The notes under the pieces are model-generated. The model searched no databases and was not told the origin of the DNA. It saw only the letters and a program-made list of their open reading frames with translations. The position numbers and the translations under genes are program-made. A DNA stretch of 64,000 nucleotides from Pseudomonas putida (GTDB taxonomy: Bacteria; Pseudomonadota; Gammaproteobacteria; Pseudomonadales; Pseudomonadaceae), in assembly GCF_028682635.1 (NCBI RefSeq), contig NZ_JANHLK010000002.1, positions 310,001-374,000 of the forward strand, written 5' to 3'. This document shows, piece after piece, positions 44,286 to 53,323 of the stretch; within the stretch, counting starts at the first letter, position 1; each line of letters opens with the position of its first letter.

Positions 44286-45152
44286 ATGGGCTATCTACTT
44301 TTTGTCACGCTGATCCAGGCGTTTTCCTTCAGTCTGATCGGCGAATACCTGGCCGGTCATGTCGACAGTTACTTCGCGGTGCTGATACGCGTGCTGCTGG
44401 CGGGGCTGGTGTTCATCCCGCTGACCCGCTGGCGTTCGGTGGAACCGGCGTTCATGCGCGGCATGTTGCTGATCGGCGCATTGCAGTTTGGTGTGACCTA
44501 CGTCTGCCTGTACCTGAGCTTCCGTGTGCTGACGGTGCCGGAAGTGCTGCTGTTCACCATCCTCACGCCCTTGCACGTGACCCTGATCGAAGACGCGTTG
44601 AACCGTCGTTTCAATCCCTGGGCCTTGATCGCGGCACTGGTGGCGGTGGGCGGCGCAGCGGTGATTCGCTATGACCGGATCAACCCGGACTTCTTCATGG
44701 GCTTCCTGCTGCTGCAACTGGCCAACTTCACCTACGCCGCCGGGCAGGTGCTGTACAAGCACCTGGTGGCGCGCCATCCGAGTGACCTGCCGCATTACCG
44801 GCGCTTCGGTTATTTCTACCTGGGTGCATTGGCGGTGGCGTTGCCGGCGTTCCTGATGTTCGGCAAATCCAACTTCCTGCCCGAAGCACCGCTGCAATGG
44901 GGCGTGCTGCTGTTCCTCGGCCTGGTCTCGACCGCGCTCGGGCTGTACTGGTGGAACAAGGGCGCGTGCCTGGTCAACGGCGGGACGCTGGCGGTGATGA
45001 ACAACCTGCATGTGCCGGTGGGGCTGCTGATCAATCTGCTGATCTGGAATCAGCATGAAGAGCTGGGGCGGTTGTTGCTGGGGGGATCGGTAATCTTGAT
45101 GGCGGTGTGGATCAGTCGGTTGGGCATTCGCCAATCCGCGGTCGCACACTGA
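44286..45152 (+). CDS. EamA/DMT-family transporter
   Basis: 288 residues, ten hydrophobic segments. GTLAVMNNLHVPVGLLINLLIW near the C-terminus resembles the carboxylate/amino-acid/amine transporter branch. GAGG lies 7 nt before the ATG. Export function in the inner membrane is inferred from family; substrate unknown. Confidence 0.87.
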   Translation: MGYLLFVTLIQAFSFSLIGEYLAGHVDSYFAVLIRVLLAGLVFIPLTRWRSVEPAFMRGMLLIGALQFGVTYVCLYLSFRVLTVPEVLLFTILTPLHVTLIEDALNRRFNPWALIAALVAVGGAAVIRYDRINPDFFMGFLLLQLANFTYAAGQVLYKHLVARHPSDLPHYRRFGYFYLGALAVALPAFLMFGKSNFLPEAPLQWGVLLFLGLVSTALGLYWWNKGACLVNGGTLAVMNNLHVPVGLLINLLIWNQHEELGRLLLGGSVILMAVWISRLGIRQSAVAH

Positions 45153-45177
45153 AAACCCGAGGGAGAGAGCCGGCGCT

Positions 45178-45219
45178 AAAAAAACAAAACCCCTGAGGCC
45201 ATCAGGCATCAGGGGTTTG
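45178..45219 (-). terminator. Intrinsic terminator of tRNA-Phe
   Basis: On the leftward strand AAACCCCTGA pairs with TCAGGGGTTT and is followed by TTGTTTTTTT. It lies 8 nt beyond the tRNA 3' end. Confidence 0.85.
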
Positions 45220-45226
45220 GAAATCA

Positions 45227-45302
45227 TGGTGCCCAGAGACGGAATCGAACCGCCGACACGGGGATTTTCAATCCCCTGCTCTACCGACTGAGCTATCTGG
45301 GC
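45227..45302 (-). tRNA. tRNA-Phe (anticodon GAA)
   Basis: 76 nt with encoded CCA. Acceptor arms GCCCAGA and TCTGGGC pair, the D loop has AGCTCAGTCGGTAGAGC, the anticodon loop is ATTGAAAAT with GAA, and the T arm has GGTTCGATTCC. No integrase or direct-repeat attachment site is visible beside it. Confidence 0.98.
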
Positions 45303-45386
45303 CGCGGCGGCATTAAACGTTTTTACGGCTGAGGCGTCAAGCAAGAAATCACAAAAACCTAATGAATACCTAAGCTTACGACTAGA

Positions 45387-46685
45387 TTACATGACGTGTT
45401 TTTCAGGTGTGGGGATGTGGCTCGCGCCCAACACCGCCGGTAGCAGCCCGGCGCGCAGATCCGTTCCACTGGGCTGCTGGTAAAGGCTCAAGCCAAATTC
45501 CGGCAACACCGCCAGCAGGTAATCGAAAATATCCCCCTGGATCCGCTCGTAATCGGCCCACGCGGTGGTGCGGGTAAAACAGTAGATCTCCAGTGGAATA
45601 CCCTGGGCCGTGGTCTGCATCTGCCGGACCATGCAGGTCATGTTGGGCTGGATCTCCGGATGACTCTTCAGATACGCCAGTGCATAGGCGCGAAAAGTGC
45701 CGATATTGGTCATGCGGCGGCGGTTGGCTGACATCGCTGCGACATTGCCCTGGGCTTCGTTCCAGGCCTTGAGTTCGGCCTGCTTGCGGCTGATGTAGTC
45801 CGTGAGCAGATGAACCTGGGACAGCTTCAGCTCCTCGTCATCGCGGATGAACCGCACGCCACTGGCGTCGATGAACAGGCTGCGCTTGATCCGCCGGCCA
45901 CCGGACTGCTGCATGCCGCGCCAGTTCTTGAAGGACTCGGACATCAGGCGCCAGGTCGGGATCGAGACAATGGTCTTGTCGAAATTCTGCACCTTGACCG
46001 TGTGCAGGGTGATGTCCACCACGTCGCCGTCGGCACCGACCTGGGGCATCTCGATCCAGTCGCCGACCCGCAGCATGTCGTTGCTGGTCAGCTGCACGCT
46101 GGCGACGAACGACAGCAGGGTGTCCTTGTAGACCAACAGGATCACCGCCGACATCGCTCCCAGGCCCGACAGCAGCAACAGCGGCGAACGGTCGATCAAG
46201 GTGGCGACGATGATGATCGCGCCGAATACGTACAAGACCATTTTCGCCAGTTGCACGTAGCCCTTGATCGAGCGGGTGCGGGCGTGTTCAGTGCGGGCGT
46301 AGATGTCCAGCAGGGCATTCAGCAAGGCGGAGACGGACAGCAGCAGGAACAGGATGGTGAACGCCAGCGCCACGTTGCCGAGGAACAGCATCGCGGTTTT
46401 ACTCAGCTCCGGCACCAGGTGCAGGCCGAACTGGATCACCAGCGACGGAATTATCTGCGCCAGACGCTGAAACACCTTGTTGTGCCGCAAGTCGTTGATC
46501 CAGTGCAGCGCGGGCTGGCGGCCCAGTATTTTGCTGGCGTGCAGGATCAGGTAGCGCGCCACTCGTCCGAGGACCAGCGCAATGAGCAACAACACCACGA
46601 GTGCCAGGGCGGCGTGCACGATCGGATGCTGGTCGAGGGCACCCCAGAGGTCTTGGGCATTGAGCCAGAGCTGTTTGATATCCAT
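45387..46685 (-). CDS. Mechanosensitive ion channel, MscS family (YbdG-like)
   Basis: 432 residues from the ATG at 46685 (MDIKQLWLN). Four or five N-terminal membrane helices lead to the MscS pore region (LLSGLGAMSAVILLVYKDTL) and the beta domain with SNDMLRVGDWIEMPQVGADG and VSIPTWRL, then a C-terminal cytoplasmic cage. It resembles YbdG, a larger miniconductance channel that opens under osmotic downshock. It is divergent from the DEAD-box gene. Confidence 0.88.
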   Translation of the reverse strand: MDIKQLWLNAQDLWGALDQHPIVHAALALVVLLLIALVLGRVARYLILHASKILGRQPALHWINDLRHNKVFQRLAQIIPSLVIQFGLHLVPELSKTAMLFLGNVALAFTILFLLLSVSALLNALLDIYARTEHARTRSIKGYVQLAKMVLYVFGAIIIVATLIDRSPLLLLSGLGAMSAVILLVYKDTLLSFVASVQLTSNDMLRVGDWIEMPQVGADGDVVDITLHTVKVQNFDKTIVSIPTWRLMSESFKNWRGMQQSGGRRIKRSLFIDASGVRFIRDDEELKLSQVHLLTDYISRKQAELKAWNEAQGNVAAMSANRRRMTNIGTFRAYALAYLKSHPEIQPNMTCMVRQMQTTAQGIPLEIYCFTRTTAWADYERIQGDIFDYLLAVLPEFGLSLYQQPSGTDLRAGLLPAVLGASHIPTPEKHVM

Positions 46686-46878
46686 GGGCAAAAAACGATT
46701 CTTCTGTGGGACGCGATGGGCGATTAGAGCATTTAAGACGCTTTGTATTACCGTCGGTGACAATTCGAGCAACAAAAAAACCACTGTTTACCGCCATTTG
46801 TATAAAGAAACTCGGCCTGAGCGCTCGAAACCGGTACCCTATGCAGCTGTTTTTTTGCATTTCTTCGAGGTAGCACCC

Positions 46879-48219
46879 GTGTTTTCCGAATTCGCCTTGC
46901 ACGAACGCCTGCTCAAAGCCGTGGCCGAGCTGAAATTTGTCGAGCCAACGCCTGTGCAAGCAGCGGCTATTCCGCTGGCGCTCCAAGGTCGTGACCTGCG
47001 GGTGACAGCGCAAACCGGTAGCGGCAAGACCGCTGCATTCGTTTTGCCGATCCTCAACCGCTTGATCGGCCCGGCCAAGATCCGCGTCAGCATCAAGACC
47101 CTGATCCTGCTGCCGACCCGCGAGCTGGCCCAGCAAACCCTGAAGGAAGTTGAACGCTTCGCGCAGTTCACCTTCATCAAGTCCGGCCTGATCACCGGCG
47201 GCGAAGACTTCAAGGTCCAGGCTGCCATGCTGCGCAAGGTGCCGGACATCCTGATCGGTACCCCGGGCCGGATGATCGAGCAACTGAATGCCGGCAACCT
47301 CGACCTCAAGGAAGTCGAAGTGCTGGTGCTCGACGAAGCCGACCGCATGCTCGACATGGGTTTCGCCGAAGACGTACAGCGCCTGGTGGACGAGTGCACC
47401 AACCGCCAGCAGACCATGCTGTTCTCCGCCACCACGGGCGGTTCCGGCCTGCGCGAGATGATCGCCAAGGTCCTGAACAACCCTGAGCACCTGCAGCTCA
47501 ACGCGGTCAGCCAGCTGAACGAAACCACCCGCCAGCAAATCATCACCGCTGACCACAACCAGCACAAAGAACAGATCGTCAACTGGCTGCTGGCCAACGA
47601 GACCTACCAGAAGGCCATCGTCTTCACCAACACCCGGGCCATGGCCGATCGCATCTACGGTCGCCTGGTGGCCCAGGAATACAAGGCGTTCGTGCTGCAC
47701 GGCGAGAAAGACCAGAAGGATCGCAAGCTGGCGATCGACCGTCTGAAGCAGGGCGGGGTAAAAATCCTGGTCGCTACCGACGTCGCCGCTCGCGGCCTGG
47801 ACGTGGACGGCCTGGACCTGGTGATCAACTTCGACATGCCGCGCAGTGGTGACGAATACGTGCACCGCATTGGCCGTACCGGTCGTGCCGGCAACGATGG
47901 CCTGGCCATCTCGCTGATCTGCCACGGCGACTGGAACCTGATGTCGAGCATCGAGCGCTACCTCAAGCAGAGCTTCGAGCGCCGCACCATCAAGGAAGTC
48001 AAAGGCACCTACGGCGGGCCGAAAAAGGTCAAGGCCTCCGGCAAGGCCGTTGGCGTGAAGAAGAAAAAGACCGACGCCAAGGGCGACAAGAAAAAAGTCG
48101 CCGCCAAGACCCCGACCAAACGCAAGAGCGTCAACCGCCCGAAGAGCGACTCTCTGGTGAGCAAGGACGGCATGGCCCCGCTCAAGCGCCGCAAGCCGGA
48201 AGCGCCGGCCGCTGAATAA
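46879..48219 (+). CDS. DEAD-box ATP-dependent RNA helicase with lysine-rich tail
   Basis: 446 residues from a GTG at 46879 (GAGG 8 nt upstream). Q-motif near 24-28, Walker A AQTGSGKT at 44-51, DEAD at 152-155, SAT at 183-185 and HRIGRTGRAG near 333 complete the helicase core. Residues about 375-446 form a basic tail (VKKKKTDAKGDKKKVAAK) that probably binds RNA. It belongs to the SrmB/RhlE group active in ribosome assembly or mRNA decay; I cannot name the exact subtype. Confidence 0.92.
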   Translation: MFSEFALHERLLKAVAELKFVEPTPVQAAAIPLALQGRDLRVTAQTGSGKTAAFVLPILNRLIGPAKIRVSIKTLILLPTRELAQQTLKEVERFAQFTFIKSGLITGGEDFKVQAAMLRKVPDILIGTPGRMIEQLNAGNLDLKEVEVLVLDEADRMLDMGFAEDVQRLVDECTNRQQTMLFSATTGGSGLREMIAKVLNNPEHLQLNAVSQLNETTRQQIITADHNQHKEQIVNWLLANETYQKAIVFTNTRAMADRIYGRLVAQEYKAFVLHGEKDQKDRKLAIDRLKQGGVKILVATDVAARGLDVDGLDLVINFDMPRSGDEYVHRIGRTGRAGNDGLAISLICHGDWNLMSSIERYLKQSFERRTIKEVKGTYGGPKKVKASGKAVGVKKKKTDAKGDKKKVAAKTPTKRKSVNRPKSDSLVSKDGMAPLKRRKPEAPAAE

Positions 48220-48231
48220 GGCCCCGTAAAA

Positions 48232-48306
48232 ATCAAAAGATCGCAGCCTGCGGCAGCTCCTACACGGGACCACCTGTAGGAGCTGCCGAAGGCTGCGATC
48301 TTTGAT
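48232..48306. repeat. REP-type inverted pair, class GATCGCAGCC (R10)
   Basis: 33-nt arms (one arm with GCCGAAGGC instead of GCCGCAGGC) around a 10-nt loop, GTAGGAGC inward. Convergent gap after the DEAD-box gene. Confidence 0.9.
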
Positions 48307-48314
48307 CTTGTCTT

Positions 48315-48590
48315 TTAGCTCTCGGCTTTCTTCTCTGCCGTCCCGAGCTCCTTCAATCGCTGATCAATCAACTGGCACTTGTCCGGCAAATCCTTGGAGG
48401 CCGTTCCAAGGTCCATCTTCTGCAGCTCGTCGTTGATTTCCTTGGCCTTGGCCGGGTTCTGTTCGGTGAGCCTGGTGACTTCCTTGGCCAGCTGCTCGCG
48501 CTTGAGGGTGGCCTCCTCGGGTGTGCAGGCCCAGACGGGCAGGGCGCAGGCGAGGGTGGTGGCGAGGGTGAGTTTCAGCAGGATCTTCAT
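48315..48590 (-). CDS. Small periplasmic helical protein, unknown
   Basis: 91 residues from the ATG at 48590. A signal peptide (MKILLKLTLATTLACALP) is followed by CTPEEATLKREQLAKEV, a charged helical region with likely coiled-coil heptads (LTEQNPAKAKEINDELQ) and a second cysteine (DKCQLIDQRL). The two cysteines could form a disulfide. No family recognised with confidence. Confidence 0.7.
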   Translation of the reverse strand: MKILLKLTLATTLACALPVWACTPEEATLKREQLAKEVTRLTEQNPAKAKEINDELQKMDLGTASKDLPDKCQLIDQRLKELGTAEKKAES

Positions 48591-48658
48591 CTGTCGGGCC
48601 TCAGTTCCGGTTAAGGCGGTTAACCGGTTGAGGGCTGGAACAGGGAAAAAGTTCACCC

Positions 48659-49393
48659 TCATCCGCCATGGCAGCAGCTCTTGGGCGCCTGATCCTCATA
48701 CCGGTCATGGTGCCGCACCCAATCCATGATTTCGTCTTCATTGCGCCCCTTGGGCGTCAGGTCCAGGTAGTTGTAGGTACCGACCAGCAGATCCAGGCCC
48801 CGTGCATACGTCGAGTAAGTATGGAAAATCTCGCCGGCCTCATTGCGATAAAACACGCTGAGACCGGGAAGTTCTTCTTCGCTGCCATCGGTTTTTTCGT
48901 AGTTGTAGGTGGCCTTGCCGGCGGCGACGTCTTCGGGGCGAGCCGTCACACCGAAGTCATAATTGAAATCGCAGCCTTCGGACGACACCCAGTCGAATGT
49001 CCAGCCCATGCGCCGTTTGAACGCCTGGAACTCGGCGAACGGTGCATGGGAGACCGCCACCACTGCGACGTCGTGGTGCGCCAGGTGCTGGTTGGCGCCG
49101 TCGATGTGGTCGGACAGGAACGAGCAACCCGGGCAGCCCTCATCCCAGCCTTCAGCGAACATGAAATGGTAAATGACCAACTGGCTGCGGCCACCAAACA
49201 GATCGGCGAGTTTCAGTTCGCCGTCGGGACCCTGGAAGTGGTAGTCCTTGTCGATTTTTACCCAGGGCAGGGCGCGGCGCTCGGCGCTGAGTCTGTCGCG
49301 TTCCCTGGTGAAGGCCTTTTCGTGGGCCAGATGTTGCTTGCGGGCGGCGAGCCAGTCTTCCCGGGACACGACCGGGTGATTCTGAATGTTCAT
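48659..49393 (-). CDS. DUF899 thioredoxin-like protein
   Basis: 244 residues. The DUF899 pattern shows LPWVKIDKDYHFQGPDGE, LADLFGGRSQLVIYHFMF and EGCPGCSFLSDHIDG, the last with the C-x2-C pair of the thioredoxin fold. The C-terminus carries a further CC (PKSCCHGG). Members are thought to be redox or peroxide-related but are uncharacterised. It stands alone. Confidence 0.83.
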   Translation of the reverse strand: MNIQNHPVVSREDWLAARKQHLAHEKAFTRERDRLSAERRALPWVKIDKDYHFQGPDGELKLADLFGGRSQLVIYHFMFAEGWDEGCPGCSFLSDHIDGANQHLAHHDVAVVAVSHAPFAEFQAFKRRMGWTFDWVSSEGCDFNYDFGVTARPEDVAAGKATYNYEKTDGSEEELPGLSVFYRNEAGEIFHTYSTYARGLDLLVGTYNYLDLTPKGRNEDEIMDWVRHHDRYEDQAPKSCCHGG

Positions 49394-49569
49394 CGGGCTT
49401 TCTCCTGCGTGAGGCGGGGAGGTGACTTACACAGCCTAGTCGTTTGACTTGCCGGTAATTCGACATGCCGCCGGTCGGTAGCGCTAAAAAGGTGGGCTGA
49501 ACGGCTACCCCGCACTCGTGTCACAACCTATGAAGGCCCTCTCTCACGGGTACCGGAGGTTGAAACGGG

Positions 49570-49959
49570 ATGACGACTTATAACTGGGATTTGATTGAAC
49601 GCTTGCTGCACGAAGTCCAGAACGGTGCGAGCAGCTTCACGCCACGGCCCTACGCCGAGCAGTACGCCGCAGAAAAAGCATCGGAAGGCGAGCAGACGGA
49701 AAACCTGGATCACTTGAAGGCAGTGGCCGGCGAGTACGAAAAGCTGCTGCTGGAGCGAGGTTATATCGAACCTCGGCCGGAAGAGCAGGGTGGCACCGGT
49801 TCGAATTACATTCTGACGATCCGGGGTTCGAGGTTGTTGAGCCTGATCGACAGCAGTATTCCGGGCAATGACCATCCGCGGCAGGTTCTCGATGATCAGG
49901 AAGATGCGCTGGACGAACTGACGTTCGATGAAGTGGCTTCGAAGGCGCAGATTGCCTGA
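49570..49959 (+). CDS. Small cytoplasmic protein, possible winged helix (DUF2513-like)
   Basis: 129 residues, acidic. The opening NWDLIERLLHEVQNG and later EYEKLLLERGYIEPRPEE and YILTIRGSRLLSLI resemble the helix and wing of DUF2513-like proteins. GGAGG lies 10 nt before the ATG. The C-terminal 40 residues are Asp/Glu-rich. Function unknown; family assignment is tentative. Confidence 0.65.
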   Translation: MTTYNWDLIERLLHEVQNGASSFTPRPYAEQYAAEKASEGEQTENLDHLKAVAGEYEKLLLERGYIEPRPEEQGGTGSNYILTIRGSRLLSLIDSSIPGNDHPRQVLDDQEDALDELTFDEVASKAQIA

Positions 49960-49962
49960 ATA

Positions 49963-50034
49963 AAAAGATCGCAGCCTGCGGCAGCTCCTACATGGATCGA
50001 GTGATTCTGTAGCTGCCGCAGGCTGCGATCTTTT
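49963..50034. repeat. REP-type inverted pair, class GATCGCAGCC (R11), right arm with 3-nt deletion
   Basis: Arms 49963-49991 and about 50009-50034. The right arm reads TGTAGCTGCC where other copies have GTAGGAGCTGCC, so GGA is missing. Convergent gap. Confidence 0.88.
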
Positions 50035-50040
50035 GATCTT

Positions 50041-50910
50041 TCAACCCTGCTTAACCGCTTTCAGGCACTTCAAATCACTGAAATCCTTCCTCACGCCCTC
50101 GATTTTCGTCAGCAAGCGTTGACGTTGTTGTGGCGTACTTTCCGCCATCAAATCCACAAACAGCGCCCGCGCCTGGGCTTCGGTCTTGGCAAAAGCCTCG
50201 CGGTAAGCCGGTGTCCACAAGCTCTCGCGATTGACCAGAAGCGTCTCGATCCGCTGTGGGAATTGTGCGGTATGGCGCTGCGCCACGGCGGCACTGAATT
50301 GTTTCTGCCAGTGGATGCGGTTGGCGATCCATTGCGTATTCTGGTCGCCCAAGGCATTCGACCAGGCCATGACCCGCTGGTGTTGAGAGGCGTTGAGCGG
50401 TCCAAGCCATTCATTCAGGCGTTTTTCCATGCGCGCGCCACGCTGCTTGATCTGCTGCTCCAACGACGGTTTCAGGTATTGCTCCTGGCGCTTGCGCTGG
50501 TCCTTGGCGAAGGCCTCGTTCATTTCCGCGACCTGATTGTCATCCAGGCCCTGCAGCAATTCGATGGCCGATGGTGTGATTTCCCGGGCCGTCTCGGCAA
50601 TCGCCGCTTCGGCTTCCGCGGTGCGCGCCTGCAGTGCGGCATCGGTCACCTGATTGGTCTCGATCATTGACTGCAAGCGGTCCAGCCAGTCGAGATACCC
50701 CGGCATTTGCGTGGTGCAATGCCAATCCAGGTGTTCCTTCAGGCGTTCGCTCAGCCAGTTCTTTTGCTCACCGTTCATGTCCAGGTAGTCGCTGAGCGTC
50801 CAGGGAATGATCACGTCGAGGTTGCGATAAGCCAGGCCCATGCGGCTGCACGCGCCGAGGGCAAGGGTGAACATGAGCACAAAGGCGATGTTTTTGATCC
50901 AGCAAGACAT
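50041..50910 (-). CDS. DUF6279-type lipoprotein
   Basis: 289 residues from the ATG at 50910 (AAGGA 8 nt upstream). The signal peptide ends in the lipobox LALGAC, so the mature protein is lipid-anchored at the envelope. The rest is helical with many Gln/Glu/Arg residues and a SDYLDMNGEQKNWLSERLKE block. Function is unknown. It precedes an outer-membrane protein gene on the opposite side of a short gap. Confidence 0.78.
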   Translation of the reverse strand: MSCWIKNIAFVLMFTLALGACSRMGLAYRNLDVIIPWTLSDYLDMNGEQKNWLSERLKEHLDWHCTTQMPGYLDWLDRLQSMIETNQVTDAALQARTAEAEAAIAETAREITPSAIELLQGLDDNQVAEMNEAFAKDQRKRQEQYLKPSLEQQIKQRGARMEKRLNEWLGPLNASQHQRVMAWSNALGDQNTQWIANRIHWQKQFSAAVAQRHTAQFPQRIETLLVNRESLWTPAYREAFAKTEAQARALFVDLMAESTPQQRQRLLTKIEGVRKDFSDLKCLKAVKQG

Positions 50911-50987
50911 GGGCGAATCCTTGCGAAAGCCTGGCTTCTGCAACTGTTTTTCATCTGAACGCAGAATCAACCCGGCAGTTCAGCCCG

Positions 50988-51710
50988 TCAGTAGAACGCG
51001 CGTTCGGCCTTGAGGGTGAGAAGCGCGTCGCACTGGCTATTTTGCCCGGTATAGGCTGAACAATAGCTGCCGCTGAGGCTGGAGTCGCTGTAGATCAGGT
51101 CGAGGTCGATGCCCATGAACGGTCGGGACAGTTTTACCGACCAGTCGGTGAAGCTGCCGACGTAACCGCCGTCTACCGCGACCGGCGTGTTCAGCTGATG
51201 GGTGGTGTATTTCATGCTCACCCCGATGCCGAACGGCTGGTTGCCGCGCAGGTCGGCAAACAGGGTGCTGTTCTGTTTGTCCGGGTCGTTGCTCAATGCT
51301 GCACCGAATCGGCTGCCCAGCAGGGTCAGGCCACCGAACACTTCCTGGCTGTCGAGGGTATCGACTTCGGGGTAGCTGTAATGGATGACGCCCACTTCGT
51401 AGCCAAGGACCTGGTCGAAGGGTTGCTTGAAGCCGGCGTAAGAGTCGATCTCGAGGTTTTTTCCCGGGCTGATGCCCATGCTCGGCGACCATTGGCCAAA
51501 GTAGAAGCCGCTGTCATGGGTCAGGTCCAGGCCGCCATGAAACGAGCCGACGGCCGATGGCTTGACGAGGCCCTGGGCCATGCTGCGGCTGGGGCTGGTT
51601 CCGAGCTTGAGGTCGAAATCCCCCAGCTCGCGCTGAAAGATTTGCCCATGCACCGCCGGACACGCCAGCAGGCCGGCAAGCAGCAAGGATAAACAAGAAG
51701 GTATGCGCAT
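50988..51710 (-). CDS. TorF-family putative porin
   Basis: 240 residues. A signal peptide (SCLSLLLAGLLACPAVHG) is followed by a beta-barrel pattern: GSFHGGLDLTHDSGFYFGQW, YEVGVIHYSYPEV and VSMKYTTHQL strands, ending in an aromatic (AERAFY). TorF proteins are predicted outer-membrane channels of unknown cargo. It is upstream of the lipoprotein gene on the same strand, with a 77-nt gap, so co-expression is possible. Confidence 0.8.
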   Translation of the reverse strand: MRIPSCLSLLLAGLLACPAVHGQIFQRELGDFDLKLGTSPSRSMAQGLVKPSAVGSFHGGLDLTHDSGFYFGQWSPSMGISPGKNLEIDSYAGFKQPFDQVLGYEVGVIHYSYPEVDTLDSQEVFGGLTLLGSRFGAALSNDPDKQNSTLFADLRGNQPFGIGVSMKYTTHQLNTPVAVDGGYVGSFTDWSVKLSRPFMGIDLDLIYSDSSLSGSYCSAYTGQNSQCDALLTLKAERAFY

Positions 51711-51916
51711 GCGTCACTCCATGAACAGCGAGCGCAAGCTTGGGCCTGCTGAAACGCTTGATCCAGACGCGTGCAAGGATACCGACGAATGACAGGCAGC
51801 GTGGCCCGTTCGTCGATTTCTACAAGATTGGAGGTTTTGCAGCGGGGGTGTAGCGGGGTTCCAGTCCAAGCGCTTCGAAGCTCAAAGCGCTTAGGGACCA
51901 GGTGCAGCGCAGGGTA

Positions 51917-52105
51917 TTACTTCTTGCCGAGCGTGATCTGCTTGGACGGGCCGAATGTCTGGCCGCTGACACCTTTGGCAATTTGCTGGATTTCACCACC
52001 GGATTTGAGAAACGCAGCGATCTGGCTGTTGATCGACTCGCTGGTTTCGACGGCTGGAGCTGGCTTTGCTTTGCTGTTGGATGCTTTTACACGCATGGCG
52101 GCCAT
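51917..52105 (-). CDS. Small conserved basic protein, unknown
   Basis: 62 residues, basic. A Lys/Pro-rich N-terminus leads to a predicted helix SINSQIAAFLKSGGEIQQIA and a Lys-rich tail. The FLKSGGEIQQI pattern recalls a short motif in some RNA-polymerase-binding small proteins such as SutA, but the match is too short to assign. Alternative start at 52096. Leftward, isolated. Confidence 0.55.
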   Translation of the reverse strand: MAAMRVKASNSKAKPAPAVETSESINSQIAAFLKSGGEIQQIAKGVSGQTFGPSKQITLGKK

Positions 52106-52453
52106 TAACCTGTAGAAAATTAACTTGGCCAGGCATCGTACAGGATTGACTGCCTATTTGCTTGGTAAATATCCGCTGGAGGACATTGGGTGGTGGTGCG
52201 ACAAAATGCAAGTTGTTATTTGCGATATTGCCCTAAGCCGCTGTTTTAACTAAGAACCTGGCTTGGAAAACAGCGTTCCATCCAGCGTGGGCGGCAGGGA
52301 AACTGACGGATCAGTCAGACGAGCGGCCGGTCGAGCAGGGCAAAACCGAGAAAAATTAAGGCTTTGCGGGGAATTTCTGGCTCCACCGGGCTGACCGCCG
52401 AACCTGACCGCTAAAACCGGGTAGAATGGCGCCACGCAATGAGGGTATTGGAC
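52106..52453. other. Gap of about 350 bases, no gene seen
   Basis: AT-richer than the surroundings. It should hold the promoter of the CvfB-like gene and of the leftward 62-residue gene. No REP repeat, tRNA or terminator is visible. Confidence 0.5.
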
Positions 52454-53290
52454 ATGGCTTTAGTCGGGCGTTACAACAGTTTGCAAGTAGTTAAACACAC
52501 TAACTTCGGTTTATATCTGGACGGTGGCGCGGATGGCGAAATCCTGTTGCCGAATCGTTATATTCCAAAGGATATTCCCAGCGAAGATGAAGACTGGCTC
52601 AACGTTTTTGTTTATCTGGATAGCGATGACAAACTTATCGCAACTACTGAAAAGCCGAAAGTTCAAGTCGGTGAATTCGCCAGCTTGAAAGTTGTTGAAG
52701 TCAACAGCATTGGCGTGTTCCTGGATTGGGGGCTGCCCAAAGACCTGTTGCTGCCGTACTCGGAAGAAAAGCGCCAGATGCAGGCCGGTGAATACGCCGT
52801 GGTGCATGTCTACCTCGACAAGCACACCCGCCGCATAACCGCGACGGCGCGTCTGGACCGGTACCTGGACAAGACGCCCGCCAACTACACCCCGGGGCAG
52901 GAAGTTGACCTGCTGGTGGCCGAAGCGACCGACATGGGCTTCAAGGCGATCATCAACAACAAGCACTGGGGCCTGATTCACAAGAACGAAATCTTCAAGT
53001 TCATGCGCGCCGGCAAAGAAGAGAAGGGCTTCATCAAGGAAGTTCGCAGCGACGGCAAGATCAGCCTGAGCCTGCAACCGGTGGGCGTCGAAGCGGCCAG
53101 CAGCCTGAACTCGAAGATCCTCGCCAAGTTGCGCGAGAACAACGGTAGCCTGGCCGTCAGCGACAAGAGCGATCCGACCCTGATCAGCAGCATGTTCGGC
53201 GTCAGCAAGGGCAACTTCAAGAAGGCCATTGGTGCGTTGTACAAGAACGGCCAGATTGTCATTCATGCCGATCGTATTGAACTGAGCTGA
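52454..53290 (+). CDS. CvfB-like RNA-binding protein with S1-type domains
   Basis: 278 residues from the ATG at 52454 (GAGGG 8 nt upstream; an ATG 15 bases earlier lacks a site). Three tandem S1/OB-like units are visible: NFGLYLDGGADGEILLP, SIGVFLDWGLPKDLLLPY and GFKAIINNKHWGLIHKNEI. A C-terminal winged helix (ISSMFGVSKGNFKKAIGALY) follows. CvfB proteins bind RNA and affect virulence gene expression in staphylococci; the role in Pseudomonas is not known. Confidence 0.88.
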   Translation: MALVGRYNSLQVVKHTNFGLYLDGGADGEILLPNRYIPKDIPSEDEDWLNVFVYLDSDDKLIATTEKPKVQVGEFASLKVVEVNSIGVFLDWGLPKDLLLPYSEEKRQMQAGEYAVVHVYLDKHTRRITATARLDRYLDKTPANYTPGQEVDLLVAEATDMGFKAIINNKHWGLIHKNEIFKFMRAGKEEKGFIKEVRSDGKISLSLQPVGVEAASSLNSKILAKLRENNGSLAVSDKSDPTLISSMFGVSKGNFKKAIGALYKNGQIVIHADRIELS

Positions 53291-53323
53291 CCGTCCAATG
53301 TTCCGTGTTGCCGAGGTAGAACG

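Noticed and set aside
45178..45302. tRNA-Phe as an integration site for an island
   Set aside because: No integrase, no direct repeat of the tRNA 3' end and no change in gene content on either side.
46399..48273. 624-codon antisense open frame opposite the DEAD-box gene
   Set aside because: Same reason: it lies antisense to a gene with complete helicase motifs.
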